From Halosimplex litoreum (lineage in GTDB: Archaea > Halobacteriota > Halobacteria > Halobacteriales > Haloarculaceae): DNA of 64,000 bases. The notes below the pieces were generated by a model. It saw nothing but the letters and a program-made list of their open reading frames with translations, had not been told where the DNA came from and ran no database searches. The DNA is taken from NCBI RefSeq assembly GCF_016065055.1, contig NZ_CP065856.1:3967836-4031835 (forward strand), written 5' to 3'. Positions 32,508-39,812 of this stretch are shown here, one piece after another. A program made the translations under genes and the position numbers. Position 1 is the first letter of the stretch. Each line of letters begins with the position of its first letter.

Positions 32508-33299
32508 ATGGACGAGCCGTCGATCCTCCTGACGAACGACGACGGGATCGAGAGCGCCGGCCTCCGGGCGCTCTACGACACGCTGACCGACGTGGGCGAC
32601 GTGACGGTCGTCGCCCCGGCCGAAGACCAGAGCGCGGTCGGGCGCTCGCTCTCACACGAGGTGACAGTTCACGACCACGAGCTCGGCCACGCCATCGAGG
32701 GCACGCCGGCCGACTGCACGGTCGCGGGGCTGGGGTCGCTGGCGCCCGAGACCGATATCGTCGTCGCGGGCTGCAACCAGGGCGCGAACCTCGGGGCGTA
32801 CGTCCTCGGACGGTCGGGGACGGTCTCGGCGGCCGTCGAGGCGACGTTCTTCGACGTGCCCGCGATCGCGGTGTCGATGTACATCCCCGTCCGCGAGGAC
32901 ACGGCGTTCGAGTCGACCCAGGTGGCCCCCGAGAGCTACGCCGAAGCGGCGCGTGCGACGGAGTACCTCGTCGAGCGCACTCGCGAGACCGGCGTGTTCG
33001 AGGAGGCGGACTACCTGAACGTCAACGCGCCCGTCGCCGAGTGGGGACCGGCCGAGATGGCCGTCACCGTCCCCTCGGAGGTGTACCAGATGACCGCGAC
33101 GCGCGAGGAAGACGGCGTCCACCTCCACGACCGCATCTGGGAGCGAATGGCCGACGGCGACATCCCAGACCCCGAGGGAAGCGACCGCCGCGCCGTCGTC
33201 GACGGGAAAGTGAGCGTCTCGCCGCTGACCGCGCCCCACACGACCGAACGCCACGACGAACTCGACGCACTCGTCGGGACGTACGACCCGACCGCGTAG
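32508..33299 (+). CDS. surE: 5'/3'-nucleotidase SurE
   Basis: A 263-residue SurE phosphatase. The metal-binding motif LLTNDDGIESAGL is at residues 7-19; VVAPAEDQSAVGRSLS and GTPADCTVAGLG follow, with the second metal site Asn in VVAGCNQGANLG. It dephosphorylates nucleoside monophosphates in the cytoplasm. A CTTTTGCC box at about 32479-32486 precedes the ATG by 28 bases. The intervening 279 bases back to the S8-like gene hold the two promoters and no gene I can see. Confidence 0.92.
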   Translation: MDEPSILLTNDDGIESAGLRALYDTLTDVGDVTVVAPAEDQSAVGRSLSHEVTVHDHELGHAIEGTPADCTVAGLGSLAPETDIVVAGCNQGANLGAYVLGRSGTVSAAVEATFFDVPAIAVSMYIPVREDTAFESTQVAPESYAEAARATEYLVERTRETGVFEEADYLNVNAPVAEWGPAEMAVTVPSEVYQMTATREEDGVHLHDRIWERMADGDIPDPEGSDRRAVVDGKVSVSPLTAPHTTERHDELDALVGTYDPTA

Positions 33300-33383
33300 T
33301 CGCGGGGGTGGGCGCCGTCCCCGGCGGTGTGACCGTCGACGCCGGCCGGATCGTCTGCCACGTCGTGCCACGGCGCCGAAACG

Positions 33384-33392
33384 CTCAATTGG
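33384..33392 (+). promoter_or_regulatory. CTCAATTGG promoter element of the AAC(3)-family gene
   Basis: This 9-mer starts exactly 30 bases before ATG 33414, in the TATA position. The same 9-mer at the same distance precedes the next gene (34291). Confidence 0.5.
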
Positions 33393-33413
33393 GCACTTTT
33401 CGAAGCCGACTCC

Positions 33414-34241
33414 ATGGGAGAACGGGACGCCGTCGACCGGGTAGACGAACCGGCTACGGTCTCGACACTCGTCGAGGATCTCCGCGACGTGGGCGTAGAG
33501 CGGGGTGAAACGCTGCTCGTCCACTCGTCGCTCTCGGCGCTCGGTTGGGTGGCCGGCGACGCCCAGGCCGTCGTCGACGCGCTGCAGGAGGCCGTGACCG
33601 ACTCGGGCACGCTCGTGATGCCCGCTCACACCGGCCAGTACACCGACCCGTCGGCCTGGTCGAACCCGCCGATCCCCGACGACTGGATCGAGACGATCCG
33701 CGCCGAGCGGCCGCCCTTTCGCCCCGAGACCACGCCCACTCGCGGGATGGGGGCGATCGCGGAGTGCTTCCGCGGGTATCCCGCCACCGTCAGGAGTCGC
33801 CACCCGACCGTCTCGTTCGCCGCCTGGGGCGCGGAGGCCGAAGCCGTCGTCGCCGACCACGCCTACGACGAGGGGCTCGGCGAGGAGTCGCCGCTGGCCG
33901 CAGTCTACGACCGCGGCGGGAAGGTGTTACTGCTCGGCACCGGCCACGATACCAACACCTCGATCCACCTCGCCGAGTACCGCGCGGAGTTCCCGAAGTC
34001 GCGTACGACCGACGACGCTCCGGTGCTGGTCGACGACCGACGGGTCCGCGTGGAGTACGGCGACATCGAGACCGACACGTCCGACTTCGCAGCTCTGGGG
34101 GCCGACTTCGAGGACGACCGTCCGTGGGCCGTCGACCGCGCGAGCGTCGGCGCGGCCGAGGCGCGACTGATCGACCAGCCGGCGCTGGTCGACTTCGCAG
34201 TCGAGTGGTTCGAATCCAACCGGTGCGTCGCCTCCGAGTGA
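33414..34241 (+). CDS. Aminoglycoside N3-acetyltransferase (AAC(3)) family protein
   Basis: A 275-residue protein of the AAC(3)/YokD family. Motifs: LLVHSSLSALGWVAGDAQAVVDA, GTLVMPAHTGQYTDPSAW, and the catalytic-site segment SRHPTVSFAAWG with the conserved His, then LLLGTGHDTNTSIHLAE with another conserved His. Family members acetylate amino groups with acetyl-CoA. In an archaeon, whose ribosome is largely insensitive to these drugs, the natural substrate is probably something else. Confidence 0.85.
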   Translation: MGERDAVDRVDEPATVSTLVEDLRDVGVERGETLLVHSSLSALGWVAGDAQAVVDALQEAVTDSGTLVMPAHTGQYTDPSAWSNPPIPDDWIETIRAERPPFRPETTPTRGMGAIAECFRGYPATVRSRHPTVSFAAWGAEAEAVVADHAYDEGLGEESPLAAVYDRGGKVLLLGTGHDTNTSIHLAEYRAEFPKSRTTDDAPVLVDDRRVRVEYGDIETDTSDFAALGADFEDDRPWAVDRASVGAAEARLIDQPALVDFAVEWFESNRCVASE

Positions 34242-34290
34242 CCGGCCGGTTCGCTGGCCGAGAACCCCGACACTCCGGACGGGCGACACA

Positions 34291-34299
34291 CTCAATTGG
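34291..34299 (+). promoter_or_regulatory. CTCAATTGG promoter element of the carbonic anhydrase gene
   Basis: Identical to the element at 33384 and also exactly 30 bases before the start codon (ATG 34321). Confidence 0.5.
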
Positions 34300-34320
34300 C
34301 GGGCGGGTGTCGACTCGAAC

Positions 34321-35001
34321 ATGAACACGACGGTCGTCGAGCTGCTCGAGGGGAACGCGCGCCACGCGAGGGCGTTCGCGGACCGCTTCGACGACGTGCA
34401 AGACGCACAGCGCCCCGACGCCGTCACCGTCTGTTGCTCCGACTCGCGCGTGCTGCAAGACGAGATGTGGGGCAACGACGAGCCCGGCCGCGTGTTCACC
34501 GCGGGTAACATCGGCAACCGCGTGGTCCAGCGGACCGACGAGGGCGAGGCCGTCTCGGGCGACGTGCTCTACCCTCTCGCTCACACCGGTACCGACACGG
34601 CGGTCGTCGTCGGCCACACCGGCTGTGGCGCCGTCACGGCCACCTACGGGAAGCTGACCGACGGCCTCTCGGAACCGGCTGGGATCGACCACTGTCTCGA
34701 CCTGCTGGCCCCCTCTATCGAGCCCGGTCTGGCGGCGCTGCCCGACGGCCTCGACGACGAAGCGGCCGTCAACCACCTCGTCGAGTACAACGTCGACCGC
34801 CAGGTCGCGTTCCTCCTTGAGAGCGACGAGGTACCCGACGGCGTCGACGTGGTCGGCGGCGTCTACGACTTTCAGGACGTCTACGATGGCGGCCGCGGCG
34901 AAGTACACGTGATCAACGTCGACGGCGAGCGACGTGTCGACGCGCTGCGGGACGCCCACCCGGAAGTGGACGGCCGGATCGACCGGCTCTGGGAGTACTG
35001 A
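34321..35001 (+). CDS. Beta-class carbonic anhydrase
   Basis: A 226-residue beta carbonic anhydrase. Zinc ligands are Cys39 (CSDSR, residues 39-43), His99 and Cys102 (GHTGCGAV); the Asp41-Arg43 dyad that controls zinc access is present. GNIGNRV is the conserved substrate-pocket strand. It interconverts CO2 and bicarbonate in the cytoplasm. The promoter element is shared with the AAC(3)-family gene, so the two may respond together. Confidence 0.92.
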   Translation: MNTTVVELLEGNARHARAFADRFDDVQDAQRPDAVTVCCSDSRVLQDEMWGNDEPGRVFTAGNIGNRVVQRTDEGEAVSGDVLYPLAHTGTDTAVVVGHTGCGAVTATYGKLTDGLSEPAGIDHCLDLLAPSIEPGLAALPDGLDDEAAVNHLVEYNVDRQVAFLLESDEVPDGVDVVGGVYDFQDVYDGGRGEVHVINVDGERRVDALRDAHPEVDGRIDRLWEY

Positions 35002-35170
35002 CCGCCGAGACGGTCGCACGGCCCGTTCAGTGGGCCAGCGGTGTCGACTCGTGGCTGCGAAGGGGGAGTTCGTCGGCGACGGTCAGACCCCGAGTCCCCG
35101 GGGTGGACGTACGGAACTTCGGTTCTCGGGCACGGGCCGACTGGACTCACTGCGAAGCGTCCGCGAACCC

Positions 35171-35839
35171 TCAGGCGCCTGGCGGCGCCGCGTCTCCGGC
35201 GTCGTCGAGCCGTTCGTAGAGATAGTACGAGTAGGCGACCGTGACGGCGGCGGTCGTCAGCGCCGGTACGAGGAGGAAGTAGACGGCGTAGTCGCCGAAG
35301 GCGAGCCCGACGAGCGAGACGACCGCGGTCAGCTTGAACAGGCGTCCGCCCAGCGCGTGCGTGCGCTGCCACACCGTCTCGCTACTGAGCGTCCAGGGCG
35401 TGCGGATACCGACGAACCAGTTCTGCTCGGCGTGGGTCAGGAGGATGCCGATGTAGTAGAAGAGGCCGGCCACGGCGGCGAGGATCAGCAGCGTGAAGTC
35501 GAACTCGTAGCCGAGGTTGAACGCGACCACGCCCCCGTGGACGAGAGTCATGAACGCCGCGAACAGCACGACGAACCAGTCGTAGGACGCGCGGAAGTCG
35601 GCGACGTTCTCCCCGAGCGGGTCGAGCCTGGGGAGGACCGCGAACAACGCGACGAAGACGGCTGAAAGCGCCGGCAGCAGCGCTAGTGCCGTCGTCTTCG
35701 CCATCGTCCCGTCCGGCTCCCCGGCCGCGTTCCAGTGAGTGACCAGCGTGTCCGGGAGTGACGGCGCGGCGAGGACACTCGCGAGCGCCGAGACCGCGAC
35801 GAGCGCGGCCGCGACTCCGAAGCGTTGGGTCGTGTTCAT
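35171..35839 (-). CDS. SdpI-family membrane protein
   Basis: A 222-residue protein with about six membrane helices. The N-terminal half matches DUF1648 (LPDTLVTHWNAAGEPDGTMAK) and the C-terminal half the SdpI fold (NWFVGIRTPWTLSSETVWQRTHALGGRLF). In Bacillus SdpI gives immunity to a killing factor; in archaea the role is unknown. ATG 35839 begins directly at the first helix; a GTG or ATG further up would add an unlikely leader. Confidence 0.85.
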   Translation of the reverse strand: MNTTQRFGVAAALVAVSALASVLAAPSLPDTLVTHWNAAGEPDGTMAKTTALALLPALSAVFVALFAVLPRLDPLGENVADFRASYDWFVVLFAAFMTLVHGGVVAFNLGYEFDFTLLILAAVAGLFYYIGILLTHAEQNWFVGIRTPWTLSSETVWQRTHALGGRLFKLTAVVSLVGLAFGDYAVYFLLVPALTTAAVTVAYSYYLYERLDDAGDAAPPGA

Positions 35840-36003
35840 ACACGTTGATACGTCCTCACCCCTCAAGAATTGATGGGCCGGCGGACTACGGGTCCGAGAC
35901 GGTCTCGGCGACTCCCGACCGGTTCGACTCCTTCGGGTAGCGGAGCGGTACCGTTCCCCCCTCGTCGGTTTCCCAGCGGGGATCCCACCCCCAGAACCAT
36001 AAG

Positions 36004-36018
36004 TAAGCTTATGCTTAT
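36004..36018 (+). promoter_or_regulatory. TATA-type promoter with embedded palindrome
   Basis: TAAGCTTA (36004-36011) is a perfect palindrome within the AT-rich run TAAGCTTATGCTTAT, centred about 29 bases before ATG 36041. It is the only AT-rich stretch in this gap and fits a leaderless promoter. Confidence 0.5.
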
Positions 36019-36040
36019 TCCCCTCCTCTAGAGCGCACTC

Positions 36041-37468
36041 ATGAGTTCACGGAGACCCACCGGTACCCCGCGTGGCTTGCCATCTGTTCCCGTTAGTCGT
36101 CGTCGCCTCCTCGCGGTCGGCGGTGTCCTCGCGGCCGGGTCGATGGCTGGGTGTCTGGATCGGGTAGCGTCGGCGGTGACGAACACGGGGGCGTCGCCTG
36201 CGGCGGCGTTCGCGGGGACACAGGGGGCGAGTATGGGCGAGTTCGTCGTCGGTGAGCCACACGTGAGTCGGCTGACTCCGACGGTGTCGGGTGGACGACT
36301 CGGAGACGTAGCGTTGGAGGGGTGGCTCACGTCGTCGCCGGTCATGGCGCAGAATCACAATTCGTCGCGGAGCAACAGACACAGTCTGCGGGGAGACGGT
36401 GATGCTGATGCGGATGGTGTGGGCGACGCTGACGAGGATGACGACCTCGTCGCGTATCTGGGCGGCGAAGCGATGGTCGCTGAGCGGTTCACGGTCTGTC
36501 TGCCTGATGCTGACGTTCCGGGTGAGAACGGGCGTCTCCGTGAGGAGGTGACGCCGGAGCGACTCGTCGCCTATCTGACGGGCGGTGATGGTGACGACCT
36601 GCTCTCGAGGGCCGACTCGAAGTCGCGTGACGTGGGGGGTGGTGGTGATTGTGACGACGACGACCCCACCGGGTACCCGAGTGCGGTGTGCGGGACGACG
36701 CCCCACTTCGTTGCGGAGGTGTCCGAGCCGACGGCGACGGGCGGGGGTCTGGAGATCGTTCGGACGGACGACGGGTCGGTGGTACTGTATTCGGGCGACA
36801 GGGCGACGGAGGGGACAGAGATGCAGATAGAGATGCTGATGACGCTTTCCGCGGACCCGATCGTCGCTGGACCCGACGGTGACGGGTCTGACACGAGCTG
36901 TTCGGCCGACGGCGACCCGTGTGGGCCGGGCGTCTGGGCACGGACGACGGCGTCCGGTTCGTCGACCGGTGTGTCGGTGTCTCAGGTGACGGTGCAGCCG
37001 CCGCGGTGTCCCCGTCCGTTCCCGGCGTTGTTCTACGTCCAGCGGTGTGAGAGCGACGACCAGCTCGTGTACACGGGTGGGTGGGTCGTCGACGACGCTG
37101 CGCTGTACGAGCATTCGGCGACGGTGTTGTCGCTGGCCGGTCCGACGGACGTCGTTCCCGTTGGGAGTGGCGACTTGGATGGGGACGGGCTCGATGACGT
37201 GGTGAAGCGGGCAGCGTCTGGTGAGCGTGCGGGTCGGGGTGCGCGGCTGGATCGGGGGACGGTCGAGGAGTTGGTCGGGACGGGGGTGCTTTCGAAATCC
37301 GCAGGGGAAGACATCGGTATTCGGAAGCGGCCGGGGGAGAGGACGTACGATATCGAGTTACTGCACGTGTCGCCGGACGCACCGGTGGTTCACCTGACGA
37401 GTGCGAGCCGGGCGTCGCAGGACGTGAAGTTCAAAGCGGGCGCGGAGCTGTCGAAGGCCGTCAACTGA
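36041..37468 (+). CDS. Cysteine-rich Tat lipoprotein of unknown function
   Basis: A 475-residue exported protein. The Tat motif is SRRRLLAVGG (residues 19-28) and the lipobox is MAGC at about residue 41. The mature part is acidic, with Asp/Gly-rich linkers (DGDADADGVGDADEDDD) and about eight further cysteines in spaced single positions (GDCDDDD, AVCGTTP, TSCSADGDPCGPG, PRCPRP, QRCESD), unusual for a haloarchaeal protein. Third codon positions favour G and T much more than in neighbouring genes, which may mean transfer. I do not recognise a domain. Confidence 0.75.
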   Translation: MSSRRPTGTPRGLPSVPVSRRRLLAVGGVLAAGSMAGCLDRVASAVTNTGASPAAAFAGTQGASMGEFVVGEPHVSRLTPTVSGGRLGDVALEGWLTSSPVMAQNHNSSRSNRHSLRGDGDADADGVGDADEDDDLVAYLGGEAMVAERFTVCLPDADVPGENGRLREEVTPERLVAYLTGGDGDDLLSRADSKSRDVGGGGDCDDDDPTGYPSAVCGTTPHFVAEVSEPTATGGGLEIVRTDDGSVVLYSGDRATEGTEMQIEMLMTLSADPIVAGPDGDGSDTSCSADGDPCGPGVWARTTASGSSTGVSVSQVTVQPPRCPRPFPALFYVQRCESDDQLVYTGGWVVDDAALYEHSATVLSLAGPTDVVPVGSGDLDGDGLDDVVKRAASGERAGRGARLDRGTVEELVGTGVLSKSAGEDIGIRKRPGERTYDIELLHVSPDAPVVHLTSASRASQDVKFKAGAELSKAVN

Positions 37469-37480
37469 ACGACTCCCGCC

Positions 37481-37786
37481 TCAGCGACTCTCCCGTTGCT
37501 CCACCTTGTTCAGCTCGATGAGCAGGCGGAAGATGGCTTTGACGAGGTTCGAGTCGACGTCGAACTGCTCGGCGTTCTCGCCGGCCCGATCCATGACGGC
37601 CTGCTCCTGTTCCTCGTCGGTGGTCGGGAGGCCCTGTTCGTCTTTGACTCGAGCGATCGTGTCGGCGACGTAGGTCCGCTGGGCGATCTGTTCGACGATC
37701 TCGCGGTCGATCGCCCGGATCTCGTCGCGCAGTTCGTCGAGGCTCATCTCCTCCGCGTACTGTGTCGTGGGTTCGTCTTGGCTCAT
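37481..37786 (-). CDS. aroQ: Chorismate mutase, AroQ class
   Basis: A 101-residue all-helical AroQ protein: SLDELRDEIRAIDREIVEQI, then RTYVADTIARVKDEQGLP and the third helix ending LIELNKVEQRE. The conserved Arg and Lys of the active site fall in RDEIRAID and ARVKDE. It turns chorismate into prephenate, the substrate of TyrA. ATG 37786 overlaps the shikimate kinase stop (37783-37785), so the two genes form an aromatic-synthesis operon. Confidence 0.9.
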   Translation of the reverse strand: MSQDEPTTQYAEEMSLDELRDEIRAIDREIVEQIAQRTYVADTIARVKDEQGLPTTDEEQEQAVMDRAGENAEQFDVDSNLVKAIFRLLIELNKVEQRESR

Positions 37787-38637
37787 TGGATGCGTGTCCC
37801 TTCCGTCTGTGTCGTCGTCAGCCAGGTGCGTCCCTCGCGGTCGCTCCAGCGGTCGCGCAGCGCTTCCAGCTCCTCACGGTCGCCGACGGCGGTGAAACTG
37901 GGTCCGGTCCCCGACAGCGAGACCCCGTGGACGACCGGCATCGCCTCGACGACCGGATCCGTCGGAAAGTCGAGCGCGGCGCAGAAGGCCAACCCGTTGA
38001 CCGTCATCGCGCGACCGAACTCGCCCTCGAGAGCCAGATCGGCCACCAGGTCGGCCATCGGGGTGACCCGCCGGCAACTCTCGACGTCGGCGTCCGCGGA
38101 GAACGAGCGCTCCGGCGGCGTCCACACGAGGACTGCCCAGTCGCGCTCCTCGCGGGCGAGCAGTTCGTCCTCGGCGTTGTCGGTGACGGTGACGCCGCCG
38201 AGCATGCTCGCGCTCGCGTCGTCGAACGCGCCCGTCACCGTGACGCCCGCGTCGCGAGCGGCTTGCACGCCGATGCGGCAGGCGTCCTCGCGGTCGATCT
38301 CGTCGGCGGCGTCCAGCGCGTCCAGGGTCGCCAGCACGGTCGCGTTGGCGGCCGCGCTGGAACTCTTCAGCCCCGACGCCATCGGGACCTCGCTCTCGGT
38401 TCGGACCGCTCCGCCCTCGCCCGCCCCGAAGCGGTCGGTGACCGCGGCGACACAACGCTCGATCAGCTCCGTGTCGGCGTCCGCGGCCTCGGCGACATGG
38501 CCGGTCACCTCGTCGGCGCCGGGGTCGAGTTCGACCGTCGCGGTGGTGTACTCGTCGATAGCGAAGGCCGACCCCTTGCCGTTCGCGAGGGCGTTCAGCA
38601 CCGTCCCCGCCGCGGGGGCGACTGCCTGTCCTTCCAT
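37783..38637 (-). CDS. aroK: Shikimate kinase, archaeal GHMP type
   Basis: A 284-residue GHMP kinase. The ATP loop is VPMASGLKSSSAAANATVLA (about residues 85-104) and the C-terminal motif is VVHGVSLSGTGPSFTAVG. The N terminus GQAVAPAAGTVLNALANGKG fits the archaeal shikimate kinase, which is unrelated to bacterial AroK. It phosphorylates shikimate before chorismate is formed. ATG 38637 is chosen since upstream codons give an Arg-rich leader. Confidence 0.9.
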   Translation of the reverse strand: MEGQAVAPAAGTVLNALANGKGSAFAIDEYTTATVELDPGADEVTGHVAEAADADTELIERCVAAVTDRFGAGEGGAVRTESEVPMASGLKSSSAAANATVLATLDALDAADEIDREDACRIGVQAARDAGVTVTGAFDDASASMLGGVTVTDNAEDELLAREERDWAVLVWTPPERSFSADADVESCRRVTPMADLVADLALEGEFGRAMTVNGLAFCAALDFPTDPVVEAMPVVHGVSLSGTGPSFTAVGDREELEALRDRWSDREGRTWLTTTQTEGTRIQ

Positions 38638-38825
38638 CGTCTCCCTGTCTTCCCGGGCGGTATTTACCTCTGTGGGATTCCTGTGAGCGAAGCGAACGGG
38701 AAGTCGGCGAGGGACCGAGCGGGCGCGAGTGTACTCGCCGGAAATCCGGCAAGCGCAGCGACGGGCCCGCATCGTCCCGGTCCGCGAACGCGACGTTTTT
38801 GGGGCGCTGGCGGGAATCCCCGTGC

Positions 38826-39254
38826 ATGAGCGCGCGCAACGACGTGCCGCCGGACACGCTGGGGGTCGAACTCACCGAGGACGGGATCGCCGTCGAGTAC
38901 GTCGACGGCCGGGAGGTCTTCTACCGCGGCGTCCCGACGGCCGTCGAGGACAGCGTCCGCGCCGCCCCCGGCAAGGACGTCCACGTCCTGGTCACCGACG
39001 CCTCGGAGACCCAGGGCATCATGCTGTACGTCAACGACCTGAACACCCACGACGACATCCTGGAGACCACCGGCGTGGGGCGCGTGATGGTCGACGACGG
39101 CGACGAGGAGCCGCTGTTCCAGGGCGTCCGGGCGCGCTCGGAGGCCCACCGCGTCGAAGTCGAAGCCGACCTGTCGGTCGTCGACGGCCGAGTGTTCGTC
39201 TTCGTCGAGGACGAAATGGGCGAGCAGAGTTTCGAAATCGTCGAGAACGCGTAA
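38826..39254 (+). CDS. DUF5796-family protein
   Basis: A 142-residue acidic, beta-rich protein: VPPDTLGVELTEDGIAVEYV, FYRGVPTAVEDSV, and IMLYVNDLNTHDDILETTG. I recognise it as the haloarchaeal DUF5796 family; the function is unknown. A pyrimidine run with TTTTT just after the stop (39264-39268) could be the terminator. Confidence 0.75.
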   Translation: MSARNDVPPDTLGVELTEDGIAVEYVDGREVFYRGVPTAVEDSVRAAPGKDVHVLVTDASETQGIMLYVNDLNTHDDILETTGVGRVMVDDGDEEPLFQGVRARSEAHRVEVEADLSVVDGRVFVFVEDEMGEQSFEIVENA

Positions 39255-39258
39255 CGTC

Positions 39259-39272
39259 CCCCGTTTTTCGGT
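39259..39272 (+). terminator. T-rich terminator after the DUF5796 gene
   Basis: CCCCGTTTTTCGG follows the DUF5796 stop by a few bases. A short T-run without a strong stem is a usual archaeal termination signal. It lies between two convergent genes. Confidence 0.35.
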
Positions 39273-39293
39273 CCCCTGTGCGGTCTGACCGGC

Positions 39294-39428
39294 TTACTGG
39301 ATGTACGACGGCTCTTCGGCGTCGCAGTTGTTCTCGTGCTGGTGCGCGTCTGACTGGTCGTCGAACAGCAACCCGCAGTCCTCGCACTTGTACCAGGTCA
39401 TTTCGTCGCGCTCGGTAGTCACGACCAT
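39294..39428 (-). CDS. C2H2 zinc-finger microprotein, DUF7128-like
   Basis: A 44-residue protein: MVVTTERDEMTWYKCEDCGL, then FDDQSDAHQHENNCDAEEPSYIQ split at residue 20. CxxC at 15-18 and H-x-H-x4-C at 29-35 make a classical zinc finger. It matches the haloarchaeal DUF7128 family as I remember it. ATG 39428 is preferred over an in-frame start 16 codons upstream. Confidence 0.8.
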   Translation of the reverse strand: MVVTTERDEMTWYKCEDCGLLFDDQSDAHQHENNCDAEEPSYIQ

Positions 39429-39812
39429 GGTAATCGTTGCGTCGGCGGAGGGTAAAGGCGTTTCTCCGAGTCCCATCTTTTTCCCGCTCGGGTATCCTCG
39501 CTCACTGCGTTCGCTGCGGGTACCACTCGCGGCAAAAACATGGGTGAAAAAGGCCGCCTTCGCCGTCTTCGACGGCTCCGGCGGAGAACCACCTTCGCTC
39601 GCTAGCGCTCGCTCGGTGGATGCTTCTGTGGTTTACCCGTCACCTCTACTGAGCATTCGCGCGAGCGAAGTGAGCGCGATTCACGCGGCCGAACGGAGTG
39701 AGGCCGCGCCTTTTTCGCCCACGTTTCTGGCTCGGGGGTCGCGCCGTGCGCGACCCCCGAGCGAAAAAGGTGGTGGGGAACGCATTAAGACGGTCGGCCC
39801 GATAGCGAGGGT
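39429..39812. other. 384-base intergenic region built of many short inverted repeats
   Basis: No gene is visible. The stretch 39480-39770 is a chain of self-complementary segments: TCGCTCACTGCGTTCGCTGCG, CGCTCGCTAGCGCTCGCTCG (both split by one base here), GCGCGAGCGAAGTGAGCGCG, GCGGCCGAACGGAGTGAGGCCGC and the hairpin at 39730. Elements with GCGAGCGAAGTGAGCGC-type arms recur between haloarchaeal genes in my experience. T and A runs flank several of them. The CDC48-like gene starts at the end of the block, with a CATTAAG box (39782-39788) as its likely promoter. Confidence 0.6.
39730..39762. repeat. Perfect 15-bp inverted repeat
   Basis: GCTCGGGGGTCGCGC (39730-39744) and GCGCGACCCCCGAGC (39748-39762) pair without mismatch around a CGT loop and are followed by GAAAAAGG. 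It lies 51 bases before the CDC48-like start, too far upstream to be a leader structure of a leaderless gene. It may block read-through or mark a repeat end. Confidence 0.75.

Noticed and set aside
33414-34241. Antibiotic-resistance island
   Set aside because: A single AAC(3)-family gene with host-like composition and no mobile elements around it; haloarchaea commonly carry this family.
35027-35170. Terminator stem GGCCC/GGGCC after carbonic anhydrase
   Set aside because: Five-base stem without a T-run; too weak to call.
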